Below are positions 23,879-34,832 of a stretch of 64,000 nt of DNA, piece after piece (the first letter of the stretch is position 1; every line of letters begins with the position of its first letter). The position numbers were made by a program, and so were the translations under genes. The DNA lies in contig OX336340.1 of assembly GCA_946902875.1 (NCBI GenBank), positions 7,957,739 through 8,021,738 of the forward strand, read 5' to 3'. Below the pieces are notes generated by a model. The model made no database searches. It was not told the origin of the DNA and saw only the letters and a program-made list of their open reading frames with translations. The stretch comes from Nematopogon swammerdamellus. Lineage: Eukaryota; Arthropoda; Insecta; Lepidoptera; Adelidae.

Positions 23879-24337
23879 TTAAAAATTTACACTCCACTTA
23901 ACTTTAATATTATACCGTAACTTGTGACTCTCGAGTATGTAAGTTTGTAGTAGAAGTTTGATTGTTGCCACGAATATAATATGCGCGTAGGAGCGCGACT
24001 GAGTGGGACCAAGAATGTTCTTGCGTGGGACTGTCGATCCAGTGCCTTCACTGTGCACGAACATTCTAGAAATCGTTATTGACCACCACCGTATCTTGTA
24101 GTGTGGTTGTTTCACCGCACCATATGACATTATAACGCTCTCTACAAGCAGCTGGGGTCTTGTCACAGCAGCATCCGTTCTACAGTTCCCAGTGGCGCCG
24201 TACAAGAAGCTATATTTATTTTCTACTCCGCACAAAGGCCAACGGCATTGAACAACAAAGAAAACCCAGAGGGCAAGGATCAATGTTATTAAGCAAGTGT
24301 TATCGATGAAGCCTGGAGGTTGCGACACAACAAACAC
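23879..24337 (-). CDS. Unrecognised 152-codon open frame, possible secreted protein relic
   Basis: This is the longest open frame not explained by a transposon. Residues 12-31 (IDNTCLITLILALWVFFVVQ) form a hydrophobic stretch that could act as a signal anchor or signal peptide, followed by a cysteine-bearing segment with CRWPLCG. A shifted minus-strand frame in the middle reads CCCDKTPAACRERYNVIWCG before a stop, which is unusually cysteine-rich. The start ATG lacks supporting context and no family is recognised. It may be chance, or the exon of a decayed small secreted protein. Confidence 0.15.
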   Translation of the reverse strand: MFVVSQPPGFIDNTCLITLILALWVFFVVQCRWPLCGVENKYSFLYGATGNCRTDAAVTRPQLLVESVIMSYGAVKQPHYKIRWWSITISRMFVHSEGTGSTVPRKNILGPTQSRSYAHIIFVATIKLLLQTYILESHKLRYNIKVKWSVNF

Positions 24338-25239
24338 ATTGGCCGCAAGCGAACTTCGATCTTAGTTGATTTTGAATTCGATTTGGAGAATTTAGTATGA
24401 GATTTTTTATTTTCAGTCATGTCAAATAAGAGAATACAAATATTTGAAATAATGCCGAATGCATATTATTTTGCACGTTTAATTATGTGGATAGATTGAC
24501 TTTTGTAGTAATAAAGTAGTTAAACGGAAAATATATATTTTGTGATCTCAAGGAAGACATTCATAAAAATTAAAGAAAGTGGAAAAAGTTGGCGTGAAAT
24601 ATTGTCGTCGCTTGAAATGTAAATGCAATATCACTTCTGATGTACGGTGTGCGCCAACAGGATTATCCGAAAAGTTGTTGATCCCTGCAATATTTAATGC
24701 TCAGCTGTATCAACTCGGGGAAAAATTTAAATTTGGAACAGAAGTTTGTGAGAATTGCCAAGTAGCTATTAATTTTTAATTTGAATCGATGCTTGTAGTG
24801 CGCAGAACAGCGGTATCCCGGGAACAGAGTGGTTCTCGGAAGAAGTATTTCCGCAAGAGCAGCTAACACTTGTTACAGAAGTTTCCACCTCATGTCTCAT
24901 GCTCTGATTGGAATTTGGAGGCGTATTACTTCGATATGATGGCAAAAGTTTACTCGCTGCTCGCATCATCAATGTTTTGTGTTCAACCTGTATTCTTATT
25001 CGTATCGTTCTTATAATTTCCCAGCCAATAGCACAGAATAGATGCCAATAGTGTCAAAGTAAAAGGTGATTGCTAGGCTTTATGTCAGTTTTGTGTAGGC
25101 CCCTTTTTATTGCAGACTTTATTAAGCGAAGCGAAAAAGGCGAGTTTTAATACCAAACCGCATGCGGCAATGCACTTTAAATAGTTTTTCAATATTTCTA
25201 AGTAGGTAGTACATAGCTACTTGATCGATAAAATAAAAC
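24338..25239. other. Non-genic stretch
   Basis: Only short overlapping frames on both strands (24579-24972), none with a recognisable domain. Confidence 0.45.
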
Positions 25240-25530
25240 TCGAAATGACGAAATACGACAACGGACTAAGGTAGTCGACGCTACTAAGAAAATTAGCAAG
25301 CTAAATGGGCTGGGCACAACTGTCGCAGATCTCTGGGGCAGATGGGTGCTCGAATGAAGGCCACGTACAAGCAAACTTAGCGTGGGACCCTCCCCAACTA
25401 GGTGGACAGACGACCTAAAAAAGGTAACCGGCAGTGAATGGATGAGAAGAGCGGAAGACCACGTTTGGTGTCATGCCTTGGGAGAGGCCCAGCAGTGGAC
25501 CGATGGGGTTGATGATGACCTAGCTACCTA
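25240..25530 (+). pseudogene. RTE-type LINE, decayed C-terminus of reverse transcriptase polyprotein
   Basis: Read across two frames with internal stops, the peptide AKWAGHNCRR is followed by RPRTSK, PTRWTDDLKKV, EWMRRAED and ALGEAQQWTDG. These are the conserved blocks at the C-terminal end of RTE-class endonuclease/reverse transcriptase proteins; the intact-looking copy at 55.9 kb has KWQWAGHVSRR and PPARWDDDIKYAG in the same order. A GATGATGATG tail follows. The catalytic domains are absent, so this is a 5'-truncated dead copy. Confidence 0.8.
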
Positions 25531-26133
25531 TTTTATGCTACTTTTATTTTTTCAAGTTGATTTCGTTCACCATATTTAGTCGATTCAGTTTCACAAACAC
25601 ATACATAGGTACAGCTAACACATAATTTTCTTGAAGGAGTAGGCAGAGATGATTGAGCGCTATTTCGCGCAAATTGTGCATACGAGTACCACTTTAGCTT
25701 CACTCACAGTTATACGCTCTTTCATTATTCATGTCGATTTCGGGTACTGCGAGGTTCACGTTTCAGAGCAAAATTACCAATTTCGGTCATGGCACATTCA
25801 CTTCGTTCCACACTTGATCATTTCATATTTTCGCCATCTGAATATCAACGTTCTTCTTCGTTACTGGAATCGAGAAGTGCAAGACAACCTATTCTTCCTG
25901 TGTTCTGCTTCTTTCTTCTTTAATTGTTCACATATGGTGCACCTGGTGAAGTTTCTTGCCAATTCTTCTTCGCTGTGATAATCGAACTGGCGTAATGTTA
26001 CAACGTTAAATATGAGAAATTTGAGTGCAGTGTGCAGCCTAGAGATGATAAATAAACAATACAATACCAATATTCTCCTGGACCGATTCACTTATACTTA
26101 CTATAATTCACCTTACCACCACCACCAACTTAC
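25531..26133. other. Unassigned stretch
   Basis: A plus frame of 109 codons (25649-25978) is rich in Phe, Ser and His with no domain match that I can name, and a minus frame overlaps it. Neither is supported as a gene. Confidence 0.4.
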
Positions 26134-26310
26134 TTGTCGTCCTTCAACTTTACCAGTGTGAAATTCAGCAAATTTCCGGCGCACCATATTTTGGATGCTG
26201 GCGGTAGTGTGACGAGTTGTTAGTTGAGAGCGTAGTGCATGCCGACCAACTTGGATTGCGGGCATTGTATCAGCAGATAAAGTTTGCGAAGTTTGAGCTA
26301 ATGAAGCCAT
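26134..26310 (-). CDS. Candidate first coding exon of an unknown host gene
   Basis: A minus-strand ATG in good context (GAAATGGCT) opens 59 codons beginning MASLAQTSQTLSADTM and ending VEGRQ, exactly at a consensus donor CAA/GTAAGT (complement of ACTTAC at 26128-26133). The peptide is Ser/Thr/Arg/Gln-rich and lacks acidic residues early on, as mitochondrial targeting sequences often do. I see no second exon, so this rests on one open frame and one donor. The frame runs on into a (TGG)n microsatellite, which is not expected to be coding. Confidence 0.22.
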
Positions 26311-27229
26311 TTCATTTCAGTTGCTGTTTAGTGAGCACAGGATTATCGTATTCTCATCTTTAGTATATCCTGAATTCTAATTTAAAGATGTTCAGCTTAC
26401 ATATTTCTAGATATTGTTAAAAGGCTGAATAATAATTGTTTTTTTTTTGCTTCAGTATTCTGCACGTACGTTTCTTAGGTTACTACCACCTGCTGTCGGT
26501 TAATGTTAAAGGTTCAGGTTCGAGTCCTGGTCGGGGAGGCTTTTTTCTTAATTTTGCATCCATCTAATCAAACATCCATTAATATTTCCCAAACAACAAA
26601 TATAACATTATTATATCATTAAGTATAACCGTACTATATAAATGATAAAAATATAATCACAGCATTAAGGTAGACAGCTTTAAGGTAGAGATGTATTTTT
26701 CTTAACTAAATATTTAGTTATTTATGGAACAATTCAGAAAAAAATCCACTTACCATTCAGCGCACTGCTGCCGTTGCGCCGGCTCACAAACAAATCAGTA
26801 TAGGCCTAGTATTCGCCTGAACGCGCCTCTCCATATTTTGATAACGAAAATATTGAATTGGCTAAGTAAACATTCGCTCGCATTTGTAAAGTTCGAGCGA
26901 ATTCGTTCGCATTTGTAAACTTTTCTTCTTGGCAAGTCCAAGAAATGATTTTGCTTCTCGAAGAATTTCTCGTAAAGTTTATAGCTAATTGACAATGAAA
27001 GTAGCAAAAATTATGAGTAAACAGAACTTTATCTTCAGTCATCTCTTCATAATTCAAACATTATTACGTAGGAAGACATTCGAGAAGCTGACAACACTGT
27101 AAACATTCGAGTAGGTAGGTATGTATGATATTCTAAGACGTAAATAATTATAGAAAAAGAACTCACGTCTTAAGAAAACTAATCCAAAGGTAGGTGTGGT
27201 GCTACAGAATATTGAAATAATCAAGAAAT
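26311..27229. other. Non-genic stretch with a tRNA-like 3' half
   Basis: At about 26505-26545, GGTTCAGGTTCGAGTCCTGG with GTCGGGGAGGC and a TTTTTT run looks like a tRNA T-arm, acceptor end and polymerase III terminator. No D-arm or A box can be placed upstream, so it is a fragment at most. Nothing else is recognised. Confidence 0.35.
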
Positions 27230-27583
27230 GTTTTCGGTTACGCGGTAGATAAGGAGTTTTGTCGACATTTCGTCTCGTAAGTAAAGCAAGAAAGTGATAC
27301 CTACATAGTTCGATTAAAATAAAAGATTGAGAATATAAACAATTGGTATAGTGCCCAGCCCCATGACAGGAAAAGGCTGTGGCACAGCATGAGACTCCAT
27401 ATAGCTAACGAGCTACATGGAGTCGTTGGTTTTAAGCCACACCCAATACAAAACTATTCTTACCAAAATAGTGACTTACCCGAATCCTTATAGCTCAAAA
27501 ACGTGTTGTCCCAACAATGAAGTAATTAAATCCTAAATCCTAACTAAATCGTAAGTCTTTTTATGTACCGCGTAACCGAAAAC
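27230..27583. mobile_element. Small element with 18-bp perfect terminal inverted repeats
   Basis: GTTTTCGGTTACGCGGTA (27230-27247) is repeated in exact reverse complement at 27566-27583, a span of 354 bp with no coding capacity. The size and ends fit a MITE. No unambiguous target-site duplication is visible. An internal imperfect hairpin (GACTCCAT / ATGGAGTC) lies near 27391-27425. Confidence 0.5.
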
Positions 27584-29550
27584 TTTACGCTAATGTGCCA
27601 CAGCGGTAAGAGCCTAAACGAACATATCAAAAAGGTATTTACTCACAGTAACAGTTGCGGAAGATTAGCTGAAGTTACAAGCGATGTCGGTAGGTACTCA
27701 CCTGAAAATAGAGAAAACGAATTTTATGTTCACGTTTAATACCAATTGATCGTTAGTACTTACTCAGTCATGCCATGCATAACGAAACCCCCAAGACGAT
27801 TATTGTTTGCTGAAAGGATTAGGTATTGGCTGGTACTGTAAGTATCGTGTTATTCTTACGTCGACGAGAGTTTTATTAATTTCTTCGTTTAGAGTTCCAA
27901 GACCGTTACATAATTAGACTGAATTTGGTCGCTTTGAGTGGAATAATGCCTGAGGGCCTCCCATTAGCCGGGGTAAGTCGTTTTGGCGTACGGCAGCCGA
28001 GGGGTCTCCCTTCAAAGGACCTGAGACTTGAGAGCAAACGACGGAACAATTTTGATGGTCTAATTCTATCAATTATTGTGAGTAAACGTCCTGCTTAGTG
28101 GTAACAATTAGACCGCAGAGCTTTATTTTATCGAAAATTTATTTACATAACTACCTACTAACAATGCCTACTTGTGCAAATACCAATATTTGATTACATT
28201 TTAGATATGTCTACTCAATATGAAATGTTTTAATTGCCTTTAACTAAATTATCAAGCACGTAATACTTTACGATACTTACTGAATTTTTCGTGCACGACT
28301 TTGTTGTAAAGTCTTACGAAACCAACTACAATATATGTCAGTCGAATTGTTATTGTCAGACTGTGTGACGGGTTTCAAGCTACTTACAATATCTGTGACT
28401 GACAGTGTCAATCACTTCGAAACCCGTGACCCGTGTGTAAATTATGTGTAAGTGACGTAGCTATGTGTGTGAAAATGTTAACACTTGGATATAGGAAATT
28501 ATGGTTTAGGAATTATATACCTCTGTGGTATAACACGATATTCACTGAACATATAATATAGGCAGGCCTCTATGGGTGTATATTAAATAAAAAAAGTATG
28601 AGGGCCGGGGCGCAATTCACTCCAGTTCTGAATAATAATTGAAACGATAAAATATAAATTAGGTATGCATGCATATAGATGATTTTTAGCACACAAAGTT
28701 CAAGTGATAAATACACAGATTTTGTTTTCCCCAGAAACCGAAAGTCATAAAGTAAAAAAATGTTTTATTATGCCTGTCGTTGACGTCGTGGAAAAGCGCT
28801 TTCGTTGAGCGTGGTTTAGCGAGGTGCGATGGATTTGGTTACGTCGTATTATTGTTTACACATCTTTATTGTAAGTTTAGTTTTAAGTAGCAACTTAGAT
28901 ATTGTAGTGTAAGTTTTCTGTTCGCTTCAAACCACAGTTTTATTGAATTTTTTTTGTTAATTTCTGTAATGGACGAAGGTAATTTTTTTCTCGATGCACA
29001 ACTACACAACCTAAATTTATTCCTAAAGTTTGTTACATACACTACGACTTGTCCGAGTGTGCACAGACACCTAATGTATGTATTATAAAAAAAAAATCAA
29101 TGCACCAGCGGTATCCGAAATGCCATCATTAAAAAAGGAATCAATTACATCCTATCTCAACCCACCAGCAGTGCCAACTTCAGGGCAACACATAGCTAAG
29201 AGTCATCACCTCGATTTGTACCCAGCACATATCTAACCCCTCCACAACTCACTGCCAGCAGCGACTGAAATTATTACCTGCTATTATAGCGTGTTGCGAG
29301 CTGCGACGCCGACCGTATCCATAACTAACACGACATCAAAGTACGCGGACCGAAATGTTTAATAAACAATTAATTGTATACGAAAACGTAGACTACTCGA
29401 ACTTCTAACGTATTCACTGAGTTTAACTGCGCAGTGTGGTGCTAATGTGTACTGTCATACATAAAACACATTATTATTATAATTACCTAAAATTGAACTC
29501 TACATCTTTTTACACAACTATAATTTTTATACACGCATTTTCTAATAGAC
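27584..29550. other. Non-genic stretch
   Basis: An imperfect inverted pair, GTGACGGGTTTC (about 28366) and GAAACCCGTGAC (about 28420), is the only structure noticed. No gene or repeat family was recognised. Confidence 0.45.
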
Positions 29551-29640
29551 AGATAGATAGAAAATACTTTATTGCACCAAAAACAAACGATACATAAGTA
29601 ATTTATATGAGGGGCAAAGGAGGACTTATCACTTATAGGG
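29551..29640 (-). mobile_element. Possible LINE 3' end
   Basis: GATAGATAGAAAATACTTTA, TTGCACCAAA and AGGAGGACTTATCACTTAT in reverse resemble the 3' untranslated end of a lepidopteran LINE (…TTTGGTGCAATAAAGTATTT plus a simple-repeat tail). Identified from memory of the pattern only. Confidence 0.35.
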
Positions 29641-30930
29641 ATTTTTCAACCTTTTAATTTTATACGCGCATTTTTATGTGACCTTTCAAATATTTTTATA
29701 TATTATTACAAAATATACATATATTTCTGTATTCATTCATGGTGGCAGCTTTACTTTGTCGGAAGGAGATTCAGTGTTGGGAAAATTCGCAGAACAAACA
29801 ATCTGCGTATGCTCTGTGGTGTAGTTTACGTATAGTTTCGTGTATAATATCACCCTTTTAATCAGACGTTGAGGTTTTTAAGCAAAAAAAAAAGTAATTA
29901 GACTAGGGCAAAAAAAATTTGCTACGAGATCTGAAATCAGGATAGCAATATACCTGAAAAATACATTACACTTGTTTAGGGCTGAAAAATTATGTAGAAA
30001 AACCTGGCCAGATAATTTCTACTGCATCACATTATTAATGGATAACCGGCCCAAAAGCCTCCTTCTCCTCGCGAAACCACGCTCAGAGGCGTTCGCCAGC
30101 TATAAAGCAGACAAAAAGGTGTATATCTAATTTATTAACACGCTTGTATATACATATAGTTATTAGGTAATATGTAGTAAGGAAGACATTCATCGGAAGA
30201 CCGTTCAATAATTTCGCCGTACGACACAGGTACTATTTCGAAAATCCGTTCTCAGAAGTTGGATGTGAAGAACATGAATGTTCCGAGCGAGTCCGGCGGG
30301 TGTGGCGGCTGCGGATAGGGGAAGGGGGGATGAGGTGAGCCAGTTCATTCGTCCATGAAGCCAGTTCATTCGCCCAGCATTAATTTAATTTACATTTAAA
30401 ATGAGAAAATCACGATGCTAAAATAATCGTCTGCTCGTAACGTAACTTGTTTCAGACAGACCTACTATAGTTAGTACCTGTACGTGTGTACGGCTCTGGC
30501 GTTTAGTAATAATATGGTGGGAGGTGCATTTATTGCAAATTTTTTCTGCATCCAATTAAATTTTTCCTGCATTATATCATCCTTGTAAACAGAAACACTT
30601 TTACATTGTGAATGTAGACGTTTACCTTCAATGGAATGACGGAAGCATATTATTTCTTCTAATACCCGAACATTTGTGGCTGAAACCTCAGTTTGTATCG
30701 AACTTACATTCTCTCGCATGGCGCGGCGCTGCGGCCGGCGCCTTAACCACTAAGCTGTCAGTTACGTTAGTGGATGAAGTTCAGAGGCCTCAGTCGGTAT
30801 CTGAGGGTCGCGTGTAGGCGCGAAGGCGCGGGGCGGGGTGAGGCAAGGCAGAGCGATACGGAGCTGTATTGCAGGCGAATTCAGTAGCAAAATCGAGAAT
30901 CGACTACGTATTTCAAGTAGAATTCCTCCT
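29641..30930. other. Unassigned stretch with a CpG-rich patch
   Basis: A GC-rich block lies at 30718-30850, with a CCACTAA / TTAGTGG stem at 30747-30775. Open frames at 30471-30817 on both strands have no domain. Confidence 0.4.
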
Positions 30931-31045
30931 TCCGTACTCACGAAGGACCTTCAACCAGTGAAGCACAAACGAAAGGTTGTTGGATCATTGAGCCTGTTTT
31001 ACCGGTATTACTATGCTCTGGGGAACTCGCCTCTCACATCCCTTC
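30930..31045 (+). pseudogene. CR1/Jockey-type LINE ORF2 C-terminal scrap
   Basis: In frame, KHKRKVVGSLSLFYRYYYA matches the block RRFVGSLSLFYRYYHGRCS in the LINE fragment at 37.8 kb and HRRDVGSLSVFYRLF in the fragment at 48.7-49.2 kb. Only about 35 codons are recognisable. Confidence 0.6.
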
Positions 31046-31390
31046 TCCTCCTGTTTGCATGTCGCTAACCTGTCATTTAGAGTTCAGATGAAAATATAAA
31101 ATGTCTTTAGTTCCGCAATAAATATAAAAATACAAATAAAACACATCTTGCGTCGTACTACAAATATGTCTTTCCCTATTTCTACCATCCATGGATCTTC
31201 AAATCAAGGTTTTTTCTTTATAGTTAGTCCGTTAGCCTTTTCCGAGCGACCTCAGCCCGCCTACAAGCTGGACTGGGATCTCCTCAGGCGTGAAACTGGC
31301 TGTGCCTTGTACCTGTTGGCTTCGACCTCGAGCTCAGCCACCCCGTTCGGGAACAATAAAACAAACAAACAAACAAACATTTATACCTTG
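31046..31390 (+). other. Possible retroposon 3' end with (AAAC) tail
   Basis: A GC-richer segment (31240-31350, from CGACCTCAGCCCGCC to CCCCGTTCGGGAACAATAAA) ends in five AAAC units at 31358-31378. A short tandem tail after AATAAA is typical of non-LTR retroposon 3' ends. The 136-codon frame crossing it (31148-31558) has no recognisable domain. Confidence 0.3.
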
Positions 31391-31869
31391 CCATTTCGTA
31401 CTGATATTTACATGAGAAAAAACGCCAGTTCTATATGCCTAGATTCGGTTAATCATTCCGACGTGGTGATTATGGAATATCCAAAAGTTGGCTGGAAAAA
31501 ATCTCTACAAGGGATTAGTCCGCCTACGCTTATGTTCTCGCTTATGTTAACTAAGTAATATATTGTGCTTTTTCTATAAAATGCTATGGAGCAATAAGTT
31601 ATATATATCTTCCTCTCTGTCGTTGGCTTCCAGAATTATTTAGAATTACGCTTTATATCGATGCATGTCGCGTAGTCGCAATGTAATATTACCCAAAATT
31701 AAGTAAGCGATGTAAGATTTGGCGCGTTAGTGAATTGACCCCCTGCTGTTGGGTAATAATTAGTCACTGACAACTTTGTTCGTTCAGCTACTAATTTCGA
31801 TCGTTACAACTCTGAAAGTGATTCGAAATAATGAATAAAGTTTTGTGAGTAGGCGCTGCAACTGCAATG

Positions 31870-31983
31870 AATGACACGATTCACGGTTCAAAAGATACAA
31901 GCCCTTTAGAGATAGGACAGACAGACGGACAGACGGCGGCGTAGGCTTAGTAATAGGGTCCCGTATGTATACGGAACCCTAAA
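31870..31983 (-). repeat. Dispersed repeat family G, minus copy
   Basis: Contains GACAGACAGACGGACAGACG, then CGGCGTAGGCTTAGTAATAG, GGTCCCGTATG and ACGGAACCCTAAAAAG, the reverse complement of the family G start. Confidence 0.65.
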
Positions 31984-32047
31984 AAGGGCTTCACAAAATG
32001 TGGTGTTCGAGCAGTAGTATAGAATTTATTTAGTAAAGTAGTATAAA

Positions 32048-32384
32048 CCCCACACGGTATTTAATACCGTGTGGGGCCGGTACTTTAAAAGAATAGCCCC
32101 ACTGCATCTCTCCCCGTGTATGCCGTAAAAGGCGACTAAGGGATATGATTCCCTTCTTATATTACTAGGTGCTAGGGTTTAACCTGCCCGGGTTGGTACG
32201 ACCGCACTGAATGAAAGGTCGGTCGAAACGGCTATGTAAATAGTTTATGTTTTCCGTCCAGTTGAGTGTAGCCGGCAGAACCGAAGGGAAGCATTGACGT
32301 GGTACCAAGTTCATCCGGTGTTATGGGCTGACATCACGGATGTTGTAGGTGATGTAGCTAACCATGTCAGTTTCCATAAATAGA
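32048..32384 (+). mobile_element. SINE-A with alternative head, near full-length
   Basis: A 29-bp palindrome opens the copy (CCCCACACGGTATT, TAATACCGTGTGGGG). It is followed by the non-tRNA head CCGGTACTTTAAAAGAATAG and CGTAAAAGGCGACTAAGGGA, the SINE-A body and the tail GATGTAGCTAACCATGTCAG, ending in a short A-rich run. The palindrome duplicates the head's own start in inverted form. Confidence 0.85.
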
Positions 32385-32675
32385 AAGCTAGAAATAAGAA
32401 AGCACTGCGGCTAGTACTGTAAATATCGCAAGTGAGTGACATAAACAATGCAACGCTCAGCATTGTCACACATTTGTCGAACGTTTATTTCCGTCCTGCA
32501 TTCCTCACTCGCCTAATTCGGTCGCGGCAGCTCGCCAGGGGGCGCCATTTTGAAACTGCTACCGCCACGTGCCGGTTGCGGTTGCTTCGACTCTTCCGCA
32601 TGTCCGTTTAACTGATTCAGGCTGGCAGTTACAAGGAAATTGTACTAAATAGTACATAAACGTAATCTAAATGAT

Positions 32676-33376
32676 TAGTAAAACCCGCTTAATATGATCC
32701 CGGTTAATACGATTTCCCGCATAATACGATCTTTTGTGCCAGTCCCATACTCTACCTTATTTTTACGAACAATTTTTTCCGCTTAATACGACCCCCAATC
32801 AGCTTAAAACGATCTTTTTTGACGGCGTAGGGCGTCGCGCGCGACCGCGAGCGATCGCTCCTAGCGCCGCGCGCCTAGTAAGTGGTCCTATACTGACATA
32901 AAAAGCTCATACAATTTGCATAAACCTTCCAAATCACTACTTTAAACGAATTTCCTATTCGTTTGGTTGCCACTATTTAAAAAAAGAAGAAGAAATCACT
33001 ACTTCTCAGGCTCGAGCGGATTGATCGACTGATTTAAATCTCGTAATGGTATCGTGTACCGCCAAATTTCTGGCGAATCGGAATCGGTCAACGAAGACGA
33101 ACAACCTGAAAAGAAAAACGGTCCTTCCAACTCTGATTAAAGATTACGCTCTTCGAGACATATTCAATGCTGACGAGTTTGGGTTGTTCTTCAAACTGAT
33201 TCCAGACAAATCGTTCGTATTGCCGATTGGGAAGATTGATCTCTGTCAGAAATAAAATGAACAGGTTTTAAAGTGTGTACTTTGTATTTTAACTCTTCCC
33301 GCTTAAGACGATTTCCCGCTTAAGACCATTTTTGCGCCCATCCCCTTGAGAATCGTATTAAGCGGGTTTTACTGAT
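32676..33376 (+). mobile_element. Tigger/pogo-type DNA transposon, internally deleted
   Basis: The left end AGTAAAACCCGCTTAATA (32678) and the right end, read inward as CAGTAAAACCCGCTTAATAC (33374 leftward), are matching terminal inverted repeats. Further copies of TTCCCGCTTAATACGA-like sequence sit inside both ends. Between them, 33000-33255 encodes a decayed piece of a pogo-type transposase. The total of about 700 bp is far shorter than an autonomous element (usually 2 kb or more). Confidence 0.8.
33016..33255 (+). pseudogene. Tigger/pogo transposase fragment
   Basis: One frame reads FKSRNGIVYRQISGESESV, the end of the CENP-B-like DNA-binding region; after a frameshift, LIKDYALRDIFNADEFGLFF gives the start of the DDE catalytic domain. 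The Asp in IFNADE is the expected first catalytic aspartate, and the usual Thr of ADETGLF is Phe here. A stop (TGA) interrupts the first block, and the two other catalytic acids are missing. It lies between matching inverted ends, so it belongs to that element. Confidence 0.75.
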
Positions 33377-33644
33377 AAATAAATTAACGCCAACATTTCC
33401 GTTCTATCCATTGGAATAAAACGAAAAAAACAAATTAAAATATAAATACATTATTCCAAGTCACATTTGACAAAATGCGGATTTAGCGCCTAAAGGCATT
33501 CTCCACTAGTCACACCTGATATTGTGGTTTGAGGGTTCATGGATTGAACAACACTTAAAAACCTACACGTTCAATTTATCTATCTCAGTCAAGTTCATTA
33601 ACTGTGCTTCTCTGTAAAATGTTTGGAGCAATGAAGTATTTACA

Positions 33645-33735
33645 TACATACATAGCGTCACGCCTGTTTCCCGGTGGGGTAGGCAGAGACAACGGACCTC
33701 CACGTGCCACGATCCTGACACACCTCTGCCGCCGA
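33645..33735 (+). repeat. Dispersed repeat family F, copy 1
   Basis: TACATACATACATAGCGTCA followed by CGCCTGTTTCCCGG, GGGTAGGCAGAGACAACGGA and CCACGTGCCACGATC. It is repeated nearly unchanged at 41393-41485. I associate it with a microsatellite-linked repeat common in Lepidoptera. Confidence 0.7.
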
Positions 33736-34043
33736 TTAATATTTCTGTCAATCTATTTCAATATAATTTTTGTAAAGCATCATCATCACAGATGTCACTA
33801 TCCAGATGTGTCGAAATCCACACACTTCCTCAAAGAATGTAGGGTTGTTCTATAACAGCTAAGTTGATTATTAATTATTAGAGGAGAAGTTTGAATAACT
33901 AAGGTGCGACTGACAGTAAGGTCCTAAGCTATATTCCTTGTTAATTGTTCTGATTGAACCCACTTAATAAATTCGAAATATCAGTTAAGTGGAACTTTAA
34001 CTTAATTGCCTCAAATATATTTATATGTGCGATGTCCAAATAA
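33736..34043. other. Non-genic stretch
   Basis: AT-rich, nothing recognised. Confidence 0.5.
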
Positions 34044-34180
34044 TTTTTTTTATTTAATCCGGTATGGGTGGCTGAGTCGGAGGGGCCAAAGCGCATGCAC
34101 CGACCAGCCAATATCACCTCCGAGAAGGTGGGTGCCATACCGGAGACTTCCCTGGATTGCTGGCCACTCGGCCACCCGCC
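34044..34180 (-). mobile_element. SINE-B with large internal deletion
   Basis: On the minus strand GGCGGGTGGCCGAGTGG (A-box part of the head) is joined directly to CCAGCAATCCAGGGAAGTCT, which in the full copy lies about 265 bases further on. The SINE-B tail then runs to TACCGGATTAAATAAAA and poly(A) (T run 34044-34051). The B box and half of the body are missing. Confidence 0.8.
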
Positions 34181-34832
34181 GTTTTGTCCAATACAGTACA
34201 TAGATTCGATGCGTGCTTCACAAAAGCCAACACGAGGTAATTTGTGTGATTGATTGAGTGTCCTAAATGGTTGTCGGATTGCTCCTTATAGAGATACCAT
34301 AGTCGGTAGCCATCTTGAATCTATTACCTCCACGCATGGATCGCCATTTTGAATCTGTTTACCATCAAACAGATAGGAATTTACAGTGTTGATAAATTAT
34401 CAACTTTCTATCGGCTCCGACGGACAAGGGTGCAGGGTAGAGAGAGAGAGAGGTTAGGGTAAGAGTCTGAAGTGAGTGGTATCAAATGATATCGCCACTG
34501 TATTGTAGTCAAATGTTTATCAAGTCTCGAACTTACGTAGGTACTTTTAGGAAACTTTTCTTGTGTGAAATTTCTCTAAAAGCATCGCAAATTATTATCA
34601 CATTATTTCACACCACCTAAACTGAACAACAAAGAAATAAATAGCCAAAAAGGGCATTGCATAAATTTCACCTTGGTTCCATCATTTGATCTAAAAATAA
34701 AAAATATATAATATAAAATAAAAAAAAAAACTTTTAGTACGTACGACATGGACACAATTTTGAAGTTTAATCTTAAACGCTTATTGAGAAAATAACATTA
34801 TTGTTGACTGCGGCGGCGGCGCGGCGGCCGGC
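34181..34832. other. Non-genic stretch
   Basis: A short GA run is at 34439-34452, and a GC-rich block 34808-34832 immediately precedes the element at 34833. Otherwise unrecognised. Confidence 0.45.

Noticed and set aside
26505..26545. tRNA gene 3' half with TTTTTT terminator
   Set aside because: Only a T-arm-like segment is convincing. No A box or D-arm can be placed upstream.
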